A DNA stretch of 64,000 nt from Megachile rotundata (taxonomy: Eukaryota; Arthropoda; Insecta; Hymenoptera; Megachilidae). Positions 45,476 through 61,200 of this stretch are shown piece by piece. The stretch is from the NCBI RefSeq assembly GCF_050947335.1, contig NW_027473344.1:124001-188000 (forward strand). The letters run 5' to 3'. Within the stretch, counting starts at the first letter, position 1; every line of letters begins with the position of its first letter. The notes beneath the pieces are model-generated. The model was given only the letters and a program-made list of their open reading frames with translations, made no database searches and was not told the DNA's origin. Position numbers and translations under genes: made by a program.

Positions 45476-47519
45476 TCATACATCACAATCATAAAATCAC
45501 AATCATACAATCGCAATCATACAATCACAATCATACAAACACAATCATACAATCATAATCATACAATTACAATCATACATCACAATCATACAATCACAAT
45601 CATACAATCGCAATCATACAATCAGAATCATACAATCGCAATCATACAATTACAATCTCCCAAATACAATCTCCCAAATACAATCTCCCAAATACAATCA
45701 TACAATCACAATCATACAATCACAATCATACAATCACAAGCATACATTCAAAATCATGCAATCACAATCATACAATCACAATCATGCAATCACAATCATA
45801 CAATCAGAATCATACAATCACAATCATTCAATAACAATCGTACAATCACAATCCCACAATCACAATCGCACAACCACAATCAGACAATCACACTCATACA
45901 ATCACAACCATACAATCACAATCATACAATCACAATCATACCATCACAATCATACAATCACAATCATACAATCACAATCATACAATCACAGTCATACAAT
46001 CACAATCATACAATAACAATCATACTATCACAATCATACAATCACAATCATACAATCACAATCATACAATCACAATCATACAATCACAATCATACAATCA
46101 TAATCATACAATCACAATCATACAATCACAATCATACAATCAATATCATACAATCACAATCATACAATCGCAAGCATACAATCACAATCATACAATCTCA
46201 ATCATACAATCACAATCATACAATCATAATCATACAATTACAATCATACATCACAATCATACAATCACAATCATACAATCGCAATCATACAATCTCAACC
46301 ATTCAATCACAATCATACAGTCACAATCATACAATCACACTCATACAATCACAATCATACAATCACAATCATACAATCACAATCATACAATCGCAATCAT
46401 ACAATCACAATCATACAATCACAATCATACCATCACAATCATACTTTCACAATCATACAATCGCAATCATACAATCACAATCATACAATCACAGTCATAC
46501 AATCACAATCATACAATCACTATCATACTATCACAATCATACAATCACAATCATACAATCACAATCATACAATCACAGTCATACAATCACAATCATACAA
46601 TCACAATCATACAAAGGCAAGCATACAATCACAATCATACAATCTCAACCATACAATCACAATCATACAATCACAATCATGCAATCACAATCATACAATC
46701 ATATTCATACAATCACAATCATACAATCACAATCGTACATTCACAATCGTACAATCACAATCGCACAACCACAATCAGACAATCACACTCATACAATCAC
46801 AATCATACAATCACATTCATACAATCACAATCATACAATCACAATCATACAATCACAATCATACAATCACAATCATACAATCACAATCATACAATCACAA
46901 TCATACAATCACAATCATACATTCAAAATCATGCAATCACAAACATACAATCACAATCATGCAATCACAATCATACAATCAGAATCATACAATCACAATC
47001 ATTCAATAACAATCGTACAATCACAATCGCACAATCACAATCGCACAACCACAATCAGACAAACACACTCATACAATCACAACCATACAATCACAATCAT
47101 ACAATCACAATCATACCATCACAATCATACTTTCACAATCATACAATCACACTCATACAATCACAATCATACAATCATAATCATACAATCACAATCATAC
47201 AATCACAATCATACAATCAATATCATACAATCACAATCATACAATCGCAAGCATACAATCACAATCATACAATCTCAATCATACAATCACAATCATACAA
47301 TCATAACCATACAAATAGAATCATACATCACAATCATACAATCACAATCATACAATCGCAATCATACAATCTCAACCATTCAATCACAATCATACAATCA
47401 TAATCATACAATTACAATCATACATCACAATCATACAATCACAATCATACAATCGCAATCATACAATCACAATCATACAATCGCAATCATACAATTACAA
47501 TATCCCAAATACAATCTCC
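45476..47519 (+). repeat. Mixed higher-order array
   Basis: Only variant monomers are present. The stretch includes a CCC tract near 45.65 kb, ATG cassettes near 45.75 and 46.93 kb, an isolated CACAATCCCAC change near 45852, the ACAAAGGC monomer at 46611, and the AGACAAACAC subfamily near 47.06 kb. Its ACAAAGGC cassette lacks both the ACAAGCGTAC and the CTCATAAAATC marks. Confidence 0.85.
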
Positions 47520-49484
47520 CAAATACAGACATACAGTCACAATCATACAATCACAATCATACAATCACAATCATACAATCGCAATCATACAATCACAATC
47601 ATACAATCGCATTCATACAATCGCAATCATACAATCACAATCATACAATCGCAATCATACAATCACAATCATACAATCACAATCATACAATCATAATCAT
47701 ACAATCACAATCATACGATCGCAATCATACAATCACAATCATACCATCACAATCATACAATCACAATCATACAATCATAATCATACAATTACAATCATAC
47801 ATCACAATCATACAATCACAATCATACAATCGCAATCATACAATCACAATCATACAATCGCAATCATACAATTACAATCTCCCAAATACAATCTCCCAAA
47901 TACAATCTCCCAGATACAATCATACAATCACAATCATACAATCACAATCATACAATCACAATCATACAATCACAATCATACAATCACAATCATACAATCA
48001 CGTTCATACATTCAAAATCATGCAATCACAATCATACAATCACAATCATGCAATCACAATCATACAATCAGAATCATACAATCACAATCATTCAATAACA
48101 ATCATACATTCAAAATCATGCAATCACAATCATACAATCACAATCATGCAATCACAATCATACAATCAGAATCATACAATCACAATCATTCAATAACAAT
48201 CGTACAATCACAATCGTACAATCACAATCGCACAACCACAATCAGACAATCACTCTCATACAATCACAATCATACAATCACAATCATACATTCACAATCA
48301 TACCATCACAATCATACTTTCACAATCATACAATCACAATCATACAATCACAATCATACAATCACAGTCATACAATCACAATCATACAATCGCAATCATA
48401 CTATCACAATCATACAATCACAATCTTACAATCACAATCATACAATCACAATCATACAATCACAATCATACAATCGCAAGCATACAATCACAATCATACA
48501 ATCTCAACCATACAATCACAATCATACAATCACAATCATGCAATCACAATTATACAATCATATTCATACAATCACAATCATACAATCACAATCGTACATT
48601 CACAATCGTACAATCACAATCGCTCAACCACAATCAGACAATCACACTCATACAATCACAATCATACAATCACAATCATACAATCACAATCATACAATCA
48701 CAATTATACAATCACAATTATACTTTCACAATCATACAATCACAATCATACAATCATAATCATACAATCACAATCATACAATCACAATCATACAATCACA
48801 ATCATACAATCTCAATCATACAATCACAATCATACAATCATAATCATACAATTACAATCATACATCACAATCATACAATCACAATCATACAATCGCAATC
48901 ATACAATCACAATCATACAATCGCAATCATACAATTACAATCTCCCAAATACAATCTCCCAAATACAATCATACAATCACAATCATACAATCACAATCAT
49001 ACAATCACAATCATACAATCATAATCGTACAATTACAATCATACATCACAATCATACAATCACAATCATACAATCGCAATCATACAATCACAATCATACA
49101 ATCGCAATCATACAATTACAATCTCCCAAATACAATCTCCCAAATACAATCTCCCAAATACAATCATACAATCACAATCATACAATCACAATCATACTTT
49201 CACAATCATACAATCACAATCATACAATCACAATCATACAATCACAGTCATACAATCACAATCATACAATCACAATCATACTATCACAATCATACAATCA
49301 CAATCATACAATCACAATCATACAATCACAATCATACAATCATAATCATACAATCACAATCATACAATCACAATCATACAATCAATATCATACAATCACA
49401 ATCATACAATCGCAAGCATACAATCACAATCATACAATCTCAATCATAGAATCACAATCATACAATCATAATCATACAAATAGA
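47520..49484 (+). repeat. Block related to 58.9-61.2 kb
   Basis: Rare changes are shared with the right end of the window: AAATACAGACATACAGTC at 47521 and 58930, CATACGATCGC (PvuI) at 47716 and 59125, CGCTCAACC at 48621 and 59709, CACAATTATAC near 48.7 and 59.8 kb, and CAATCATAGAATC near 49447 and 61147. Offsets vary from about 11.1 to 11.7 kb, so monomers or larger pieces have been gained or lost since. At 48470 the cassette has ACAATCGCAAGCAT where most others have ACAAAGGCAAGCAT. Confidence 0.78.
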
Positions 49485-50446
49485 ATCATACATCACAATC
49501 ATACAATCACAATCATACAATCACAATCATACAATCACAATCATACATTCAAAATCATGCAATCACAATCATACAATCACAATCATGCAATCACAATCAT
49601 ACAATCAGAATCATACAATCACAATCATTCAATAACAATCGTACTATCACAATCGCACAATCACAATCGCACAACCACAATCAGACAATCACACTCATAC
49701 AATTACAACCATACAATCACAATCATACAATCATAATCATACGAATAGAATCATACATCACAATCATACAATCACAATCATACAATCGCAATCATACAAT
49801 CACAATCATACTTTCACAATCATACAATCACAATCATACAATCACAATCATACAATCACACTCATACAATCACAATCATACAATCACAATCATACAATCA
49901 CAATCATACAATCGCAATCATACAATCACAATCATACAATCTCAATCATACAATCACAATCATACAATCATAATCATACAATTACAATCATACATCACAA
50001 TCATACAATCACAATCATACAATCGCAATCATACAATCTCAACCATTCAATCACAATCATACAGTCACAATCATACAATCACACTCATACAATCACAATC
50101 ATACAATCACAATCATACAATCACAATCATACAATCGCAATCATACAATCACAATCATACAATCACAATCATACCATCACAATCATACTTTCACAATCAT
50201 ACAATCGCAATCATACAATCACAATCATACAATCACAGTCATACAATCACAATCATACAATCACTATCATGCTATCACAATCATACAATCACAATCATAC
50301 AATCTCAATCATACAATCACAATCATACAATCATAATCATACAATTACAATCATACATCACAATCATACAATCACAATCATACAATCGCAATCATACAAT
50401 CTCAACCATTCAATCACAATCATACAGTCACAATCATACAATCACA
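49485..50446 (+). repeat. 962-bp tandem duplication, copy 1
   Basis: The rare changes ACGAATAGAATC at 49741/50703 and CATGCTATC with ATG at 50269/51231 recur 962 bp apart, as do ATTCAAAATC at 49547/50509 and the 13-bp monomer at about 49489/50451. The length equals 69 x 14 minus 4, and four 13-bp monomers are present. Matching is continuous to about 50303. Confidence 0.88.
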
Positions 50447-51265
50447 CTCATACATCACAATCATACAATCACAATCATACAATCACAATCATACAATCAC
50501 AATCATACATTCAAAATCATGCAATCACAATCATACAATCACAATCATGCAATCACAATCATACAATCAGAATCATACAATCACAATCATTCAATAACAA
50601 TCGTACTATCACAATCGCACAATCACAATCGCACAACCACAATCAGACAATCACACTCATACAATCACAACCATACAATCACAATCATACAATCATAATC
50701 ATACGAATAGAATCATACATCACAATCATACAATCACAATCATACAATCGCAATCATACAATCACAATCATACTTTCACAATCATACAATCACAATCATA
50801 CAATCACAATCATACAATCACACTCATACAATCACAATCATACAATCACAATCATACAATCACAATCATACAATCGCAATCATACAATCACAATCATACA
50901 ATCTCAATCATACAATCACAATCATACAATCATAATCATACAATTACAATCATACATCACAATCATACAATCACAATCATACAATCGCAATCATACAATC
51001 TCAACCATTCAATCACAATCATACTGTCACAATCATACAATCACACTCATACAATCACAATCATACAATCACAATCATACAATCACAATCATACAATCGC
51101 AATCATACAATCACAATCATACAATCACAATCATACCATCACAATCATACTTTCACAATCATACAATCGCAATCATACAATCACAATCATACAATCACAG
51201 TCATACAATCACAATCATACAATCACTATCATGCTATCACAATCATACAATCACAATCATACAAT
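50447..51265 (+). repeat. 962-bp tandem duplication, copy 2 (partial)
   Basis: This copy matches 49485-50303 with single-base differences near 50667 (CAATCACAACC for CAATTACAACC) and 51024 (CTGTCAC for CAGTCAC). After 51265 it continues into plain monomers and the ACAAAGGC monomer at 51331 rather than CTCAATCAT. Confidence 0.86.
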
Positions 51266-52081
51266 CACAATCATACAATCACAATCATACAATCACAATC
51301 ATACAATCACAATCATACAATCACAATCATACAAAGGCAAGCATACAATCACAATCATACAATCTCAACCATACAATCACAATCATACAATCACAATCAT
51401 GCAATCACAATCATACAATCATATTCATACAATCACAATCATACAATCACAATCGTACATTCACAATCGTACAATCACAATCGCACAACCACAATCAGAC
51501 AATCACACTCATACAATCACAATCATACAATCACAATCATACAATCACAATCATACAACCACAATCATACAATCACAATCATACAATCACAATCATACAA
51601 TCACAATCATACAATCACAATCATACATTCAAAATCATGCAATCACAAACATACAATCACAATCATGCAATCACAATCATACAATCAGAATCATACAATC
51701 ACAATCATTCAATAACAATCGTACAATCACAATCGCACAATCACAATCGCACAACCACAATCAGACAAACACACTCATACAATCACAACCATACAATCAC
51801 AATCATACAATCACAATCATACCATCACAATCATACTTTCACAATCATACAATCACACTCATACAATCACAATCATACAATAATAATCATACAATCACAA
51901 TCATACAATCACAATCATACAATCAATATCATACAATCACAATCATACAATCGCAAGCATACAATCACAATCATACAATCTCAATCATACAATCACAATC
52001 ATACAATCATAACCATACAAATAGAATCATACATCACAATCATACAATCACAATCATACAATCGCAATCATACAATCTCAA

Positions 52082-53367
52082 CCATTCAATCACAATCATA
52101 CAATCATAATCATACAATCACAATCATACAATCACAATCATACAATCACAATCATACATTCAAAATCATGCAATCACAATCATACAATCACAATCATGCA
52201 ATCGCAATCATACAATCACAATCATACATTCAAAATCATGCAATCACAATCATACAATCACCATCATGCAATCACAATCATACAATCACAATCATACAAT
52301 CACAATCATACAATCACAATCATACAATCACAATCATACAATCACAATCATACAATCACAATCATACAATCACAATCATACAATCACAATCATACAATCA
52401 CAATCATACAATCGCAATCATACAATCGCAAGCATACAATCACAATCATACAATCGCAATCATACAATTACAATCTCCCAAATACAATCTCCCAAATACA
52501 ATCATACAATCACAATCATACAATCATAATCATACAATCACAATCATACAATCACAATCATACAATCACAATCATACTAACACAATCATACAATCACAAT
52601 CATACAATCACAATCATGCAATCACAATCATACATTCAACATCATGCAATCACAATCATACAATCACAATCATGCAATCACAATCATACAATCACAATCA
52701 TACAATCACAATCATACAATCACAATCATGTAATCACAATCATACAATCGAATTCATACAATCGCAATCATACAATCACAGTCATACAATCGCAATCATA
52801 CAATTACAATCTCCCAAATACAATCTCCCAAATACAATCTCCCAAATACAATCATACAATCAAAATCATACAATCACAATCATACAATCATAATCATACA
52901 ATTACAATCATACATCACAATCATACAATCACAATCATACAATCGCAATCATACAATCACAATCATACTATCACAATCATACAATCACAATCATACAATC
53001 ACAATCATACAATCACAATCATACAATCACAATCATACAATCACAATCATACAATCACAATCATACAATCGCAATCATACAATCACAATCATACAATCTC
53101 AATCATACAATCACAATCATACAATCATAATCATACAATTACAATCATACATCACAATCATACAATCACAATCATACAATCGCAATCATACAATCTCAAC
53201 CATTCAATCACAATCATACAGTCACAATCATACAATCACACTCATACAATCACAATCATACAATCACAATCATACAATCACAATCATACAATCGCAATCA
53301 TACAATCACAATCATACAATCTCAATCATACAATCACAATCATACAATCATAATCATACAATTACAA
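52082..53367 (+). repeat. EcoRI-type higher-order block, second of the 7,892-bp pair
   Basis: This is the counterpart of 44190-45475, including the EcoRI monomer. Private changes here are CATGCAATCGCAATC near 52196 and CACCATCATGC near 52259. It directly follows an AGACAAACAC cassette, so its left neighbour differs from that of its partner. Confidence 0.8.
52750..52755. other. EcoRI site in variant monomer
   Basis: GAATTC in ACAATCGAATTCAT, preceded by CATGTAATC. This is the last of the five I found. Confidence 0.9.
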
Positions 53368-53543
53368 TCATACATCACAATCATAAAATCACAATCATAC
53401 AATCGCAATCATACAATCACAATCATACAAACACAATCATACAATCATAATCATACAATTACAATCATACATCACAATCATACAATCACAATCATACAAT
53501 CGCAATCATAAAATCACAATCATACAATCGCAATCATACAATT

Positions 53544-53599
53544 ACAATCTCCCAAATACAATCTCCCAAATACAATCTCCCAAATACAATCTCCCAAAT
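53544..53599 (+). repeat. CCC-variant tract, 4 units
   Basis: Four consecutive ACAATCTCCCAAAT monomers. The matching tract near 55.96-56.00 kb in the following duplication has three units and one fewer plain monomer after it, so the spacing of flanking landmarks changes from 2,415 to 2,387 bp across it. Confidence 0.9.
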
Positions 53600-53639
53600 A
53601 CAATCATACAATCACAATCATACAATCACAATCATACAA

Positions 53640-55870
53640 TCACAATCATACAATCACAATCATACAATCACAAGCATACATTCAAAATCATGCAATCACA
53701 ATCATACAATCACAATGATGCAATCACAATCATACAATCAGAATCATACAATCACAATCATTCAATAACAATCGTACAATCACAATCGCACAATCACAAT
53801 CGCACAACCACAATCAGACAATCACACTCATACAATCACAACCATACAATCACAATCATACAATCACAATCATACCATCACAATCATACAATCACAATCA
53901 TACAATCACAATCATACAATCACAGTCATACAATCACAATCATACAATCACAATCATACTATCACAATCACACAATCACAATCATACAATCACAATCATA
54001 CAATCACAATCATACAATCATAATCATACAATCACAATCATACAATCACAATCATACAATCAATATCATACAATCACAATCATACAATCGCAAGCATACA
54101 ATCACAATCATACAATCTCAATCATACAATCACAATCATACAATCATAATCATACAAATAGAATCATACATCACAATCATACAATCGCAATCATACAATC
54201 ACAATCATACTTTCACAATCATACAATCACAATCATACAATCACAATCATACAATCACACTCATACAATCACAATCATACAATCACAATCATACAATCAC
54301 AATCATACAATCGCAATCATACAATCACAATCATACAATCTCAATCATACAATCACAATCACACAATCATAATCATACAATTACAATCATACATCACAAT
54401 CATACAATCACAATCATACAATCGCAATCATACAATCTCAACCATTCAATCACAATCATACAATCATAATCATACAATTACAATCATACATCACAATCAT
54501 ACAACCACAATCATACAATCGCAATCATACAATCACAATCATACAATCGCAATCATACAATTACAATCTCCCAAATACAATCTCGCAAATACAATCATAC
54601 AATCACAATCATACAATCACAATCATACAATCACAATCATACAATCACAATCATACCATCACAATCATACAATCACAATCACACAATCACAATCATACTA
54701 TCACAATCGTACAATCACAATCGTACAATCACAATCGCACAACCACAATCAGACAATCACAATCATACAATCACAATCATACAATCACACTCATACAATC
54801 ACAATCATACAGTCACAATCATACAATCACAATCATACAATCACAATCATACAATCACAATCATACAATCACAATCATACAATCACAATCATACAATCAC
54901 AATCATACAATCACAATCATACAATCACAATCATACAATCACAATCATACAATCACATTCATACAATCGCAAGCATACAATCACAATCATACAATCTCAA
55001 TCATACAATCACAATCATACAATCACAATCATACAATCACATTCATACAATCGCAAGCATACAATCACAATCATACAATCTCAATCATACAATCACAGTC
55101 ATACAATCATAATCATACAATTACAATCATACATCACAATCATACAATCACAATCATACAATCGCAATCATACAATTACAATATCCCAAACACAATCTCC
55201 CAAATACAGAAATACAGTCACAATCATACAATCACTATCATACAATCACAATCATACAATCACAATCATACAATCACAATCATACAATCATAATCATACA
55301 ATCACAATCATACGATCGCAATCATACAATCACAATCATACCATCACAATCATACAATCACAATCATACAATCATAATCATACAATTACAATCATACATC
55401 ACAATCATACAATCACAATCATACAATCGCAATCATACAATCACAATCATACAATCGCAATCATACAATTACAATCTCCCAAATACAATCTCCCAAATAC
55501 AATCTCCCAGATACAATCATACAATCACAATCATACAATCACAATCATACAATCACAATCATACATTCAAAATCATGCAATCACAGTCGTACAATCACAA
55601 TCATACAATCGCAATCATACAATCACAATCAGACAATCGCAATCATACAATTACAATCTCCCAAATACAATCTCCCAAATACAATCATACAATCACAATC
55701 ATACAATCACAATCATACAATCATAATCATACAATCACAATCATACATCACAATCATACAATCACAATCATACAATCGCAATCATACAATCACAATCATG
55801 CAATCACAATCATACAATCACAATCATACATTCAAAATCATGCAATCACAATCATACAATCACAATCATG
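53640..55870 (+). repeat. 2,387-bp-period tandem duplication, copy 1
   Basis: Landmarks recur exactly 2,387 bp later: CAAGCATAC 53671/56058, CTCGCAAATAC region 54581/56968, ATACAGAAATAC 55204/57591, and CGATCG 55313/57700. The period equals 171 x 14 minus 7, and I count seven 13-bp monomers in it. I noticed no base difference between the copies at the landmarks examined. Unusual shared changes include CACAATGATGC near 53.71 kb and CCCAAACAC near 55.19 kb. Confidence 0.9.
54949..55095 (+). repeat. 84-bp (six-monomer) local duplication
   Basis: ACAATCGCAAGCAT occurs at 54963 and 55047, 84 bp apart, each preceded by CACATTCATAC and followed by the CTCAATCAT variant. It is duplicated again with the 2,387-bp unit, near 57350 and 57434. 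It shows that short block duplications also occur inside the array. Confidence 0.82.
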
Positions 55871-56026
55871 CAATTACAATCATACATCACAATCATACAA
55901 TCACAATCATACAATCGCAATCATAAAATCACAATCATACAATCGCAATCATACAATTACAATCTCCCAAATACAATCTCCCAAATACAATCTCCCAAAT
56001 ACAATCATACAATCACAATCATACAA

Positions 56027-58257
56027 TCACAATCATACAATCACAATCATACAATCACAAGCATACATTCAAAATCATGCAATCACAATCATACAATCAC
56101 AATGATGCAATCACAATCATACAATCAGAATCATACAATCACAATCATTCAATAACAATCGTACAATCACAATCGCACAATCACAATCGCACAACCACAA
56201 TCAGACAATCACACTCATACAATCACAACCATACAATCACAATCATACAATCACAATCATACCATCACAATCATACAATCACAATCATACAATCACAATC
56301 ATACAATCACAGTCATACAATCACAATCATACAATCACAATCATACTATCACAATCACACAATCACAATCATACAATCACAATCATACAATCACAATCAT
56401 ACAATCATAATCATACAATCACAATCATACAATCACAATCATACAATCAATATCATACAATCACAATCATACAATCGCAAGCATACAATCACAATCATAC
56501 AATCTCAATCATACAATCACAATCATACAATCATAATCATACAAATAGAATCATACATCACAATCATACAATCGCAATCATACAATCACAATCATACTTT
56601 CACAATCATACAATCACAATCATACAATCACAATCATACAATCACACTCATACAATCACAATCATACAATCACAATCATACAATCACAATCATACAATCG
56701 CAATCATACAATCACAATCATACAATCTCAATCATACAATCACAATCACACAATCATAATCATACAATTACAATCATACATCACAATCATACAATCACAA
56801 TCATACAATCGCAATCATACAATCTCAACCATTCAATCACAATCATACAATCATAATCATACAATTACAATCATACATCACAATCATACAACCACAATCA
56901 TACAATCGCAATCATACAATCACAATCATACAATCGCAATCATACAATTACAATCTCCCAAATACAATCTCGCAAATACAATCATACAATCACAATCATA
57001 CAATCACAATCATACAATCACAATCATACAATCACAATCATACCATCACAATCATACAATCACAATCACACAATCACAATCATACTATCACAATCGTACA
57101 ATCACAATCGTACAATCACAATCGCACAACCACAATCAGACAATCACAATCATACAATCACAATCATACAATCACACTCATACAATCACAATCATACAGT
57201 CACAATCATACAATCACAATCATACAATCACAATCATACAATCACAATCATACAATCACAATCATACAATCACAATCATACAATCACAATCATACAATCA
57301 CAATCATACAATCACAATCATACAATCACAATCATACAATCACATTCATACAATCGCAAGCATACAATCACAATCATACAATCTCAATCATACAATCACA
57401 ATCATACAATCACAATCATACAATCACATTCATACAATCGCAAGCATACAATCACAATCATACAATCTCAATCATACAATCACAGTCATACAATCATAAT
57501 CATACAATTACAATCATACATCACAATCATACAATCACAATCATACAATCGCAATCATACAATTACAATATCCCAAACACAATCTCCCAAATACAGAAAT
57601 ACAGTCACAATCATACAATCACTATCATACAATCACAATCATACAATCACAATCATACAATCACAATCATACAATCATAATCATACAATCACAATCATAC
57701 GATCGCAATCATACAATCACAATCATACCATCACAATCATACAATCACAATCATACAATCATAATCATACAATTACAATCATACATCACAATCATACAAT
57801 CACAATCATACAATCGCAATCATACAATCACAATCATACAATCGCAATCATACAATTACAATCTCCCAAATACAATCTCCCAAATACAATCTCCCAGATA
57901 CAATCATACAATCACAATCATACAATCACAATCATACAATCACAATCATACATTCAAAATCATGCAATCACAGTCGTACAATCACAATCATACAATCGCA
58001 ATCATACAATCACAATCAGACAATCGCAATCATACAATTACAATCTCCCAAATACAATCTCCCAAATACAATCATACAATCACAATCATACAATCACAAT
58101 CATACAATCATAATCATACAATCACAATCATACATCACAATCATACAATCACAATCATACAATCGCAATCATACAATCACAATCATGCAATCACAATCAT
58201 ACAATCACAATCATACATTCAAAATCATGCAATCACAATCATACAATCACAATCATG
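56027..58257 (+). repeat. 2,387-bp-period tandem duplication, copy 2
   Basis: This copy matches 53640-55870 up to an ATG monomer; copy 1 then continues CATGCAATTAC and copy 2 CATGCAATCAC. The 156 bp between the copies (55871-56026) includes CATAAAATC, which also occurs just left of copy 1 at 53506. The duplication therefore includes sequence left of copy 1, with a 28-bp length change in the CCC tract. Confidence 0.9.
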
Positions 58258-61200
58258 CAATCACAATCATACAATCACAATCATACAATCACAATCATAC
58301 AATCACAATCATACAATCACAATCATACCATCACAATCATACTTTCACAATCATACAATCACAATCATACAATCACAATCATACAATCACAATCATGCAA
58401 TCACAATCATACAATCATAATCATACAATCACAATCATACAATCACAATCATACAATCACAATCATACAGTCACAATCATACAATCACAATCATACAATC
58501 ACAATCATACATTCAAAATCATGCAATCACAATCATACAATCACAATCATGCAATCACAATCATACAATCATAATCATACAATCACAATCATACAATCAC
58601 AATCATACAATCACAATCATACAGTCACAATCATACAATTACAATCATACAATCACAATCATACAATCACAATCATACAATCACAATCATACAATCACAA
58701 TCATACAATCACAATCATACAATCACAATCATACAATCACAATCATACAATCACAATCATACAATCACATTCATACAATCGCAAGCATACAATCACAATC
58801 ATACAACCTCAATCATACAATCACAGTCATACAATCATAATCATACAATTACAATCATACATCACAATCATACAATCACAATCATACAATCGCAATCATA
58901 CAATTACAATATCCCAAATACAATCTCCCAAATACAGACATACAGTCACAATCATACAATCACAATCATACAATCACAATCATACAATCACAATCATACA
59001 ATCACAATCATACAATCGCATTCATACAATCGCAATCATACAATCACAATCATACAATCGCAATCATACAATCACAATCATACAATCACAATCATACAAT
59101 CATAATCATACAATCACAATCATACGATCGCAATCATACAATCACAATCATACCATCACAATCATACAATCACAATCATACAATCATAATCATACAATTA
59201 CAATCATACATCACAATCATACAATCACAATCATACAATCGCAATCATACAATCACAATCATACAATCGCAATCATACAATTACTATCTCCCAAATACAA
59301 TCTCCCAAATACAATCTCCCAGATACAATCAGACAATCACTCTCATACAATCACAATCATACAATCACAATCATACATTCACAATCATACCATCACAATC
59401 ATACTTTCACAATCATACAATCACAATCATACAATCACAATCATACAATCACAGTCATACAATCACAATCATACAATCGCAATCATACTATCACAATCAT
59501 ACAATCACAATCATACAATCACAATCATACAATCACAATCATACAATCACAATCATACAATCGCAAGCATACAATCACAATCATACAATCTCAACCATAC
59601 AATCACAATCATACAATCACAATCATGCAATCACAATCATACAATCATATTCATACAATCACAATCATACAATCAGAATCGTACATTCACAATCGTACAA
59701 TCACAATCGCTCAACCACAATCAGACAATCACACTCATACAATCACAATCATACAATCACAATCATACAATCACAATCATACAATCACAATTATACAATC
59801 ACAATTATACTTTCACAATCATACAATCACAATCATACAATCATAATCATACAATCACAATCATACAATCACAATCATACAATCACAATCATACAATCTC
59901 AATCATACAATCACAATCATACAATCATAATCATACAATTACAATCATACATCACAATCATACAATCACAATCATACAATCGCAATCATACAATCACAAT
60001 CATACAATCGCAATCATACAATTACAATCTCCCAAATACAATCTCCCAAATACAATCATACAATCACAATCATACAATCATAATCATACAATTACAATCA
60101 TACATCACAATCATACAATCACAATCATACAATCGCAATCATACAATCACAATCATACAATCGCAATCATACAGTTACAATCTCCCAAATACAATCTCCC
60201 AAATACAATCTCCCAAATACAATCATACAATCACAATCATACAATCACAATCATACAATCACAATCATACAATCACAATCATACTATCACAATCATACAA
60301 TCACAATCATACAATCACAATCATACAATCACAATCATACAATCACAATCACACAATCACAATCATACAATCACAATCATACAATCACAATCATACAATC
60401 ACAATCATACATTCAAAATCATGCAATCACAGTCATACAATCACAATCATACAATCACAATCATACTATCACAATCATACAATCACAATCATACAATCGC
60501 AATCATACAATCACAATCATACAATCACAATCATACTATCACAATCGTACAATCACAATCATACAATCACAATCATACAATCGCAATCATACAATCACAA
60601 TCAGACAATCGCAATCATACAATTACAATCTCCCAAATACAATCTCCCAAATACAATCTCCCAAATACAATCATACAATCACAATCATACAATCACAATC
60701 ATACAATCACAATCATACAATCATAATCATACAATTACAATCATACATCACAATCATACAATCACAATCATACAATCGCAATCATACAATCACAATCATA
60801 CAATCGCAATCATACAATTACAATCTCCCAAATACAATCTCCCAAATACAATCTCCCAAATACAATCATACAATCACAATCATACAATCACAATCATACT
60901 TTCACAATCATACAATCACAATCATACAATCACAATCATACAATCACAGTCATACAATCACAATCATACAATCACAATCATACTATCACAATCATACAAT
61001 CACAATCATACAATCACAATCATACAATCACAATCATACAATCATAATCATACAATCACAATCATACAATCACAATCATACAATCAATATCATACAATCA
61101 CAATCATACAATCGCAAGCATACAATCACAATCATACAATCTCAATCATAGAATCACAATCATACAATCATAATCATACAAATAGAATCATACATCACAA

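Larger units (their letters stand above)
1518..51344 (+). repeat. Rare diagnostic monomer ACAAAGGCAAGCAT, 17 dispersed copies
   Basis: This 14-bp variant starts at 1518, 3837, 4604, 8979, 13411, 17073, 18861, 20774, 24224, 27985, 28753, 33211, 35991, 38758, 42308, 46611 and 51331. It is usually followed two monomers later by ACAATCTCAACCAT and then by an ATG-bearing monomer. It differs from the common ACAATCGCAAGCAT at positions 5 and 6 only (TC to AG). At 48470 and 59557 the same context carries the common form, which suggests the AG form is derived. The span covers first to last copy; the sequence between copies is ordinary array. Confidence 0.85.
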
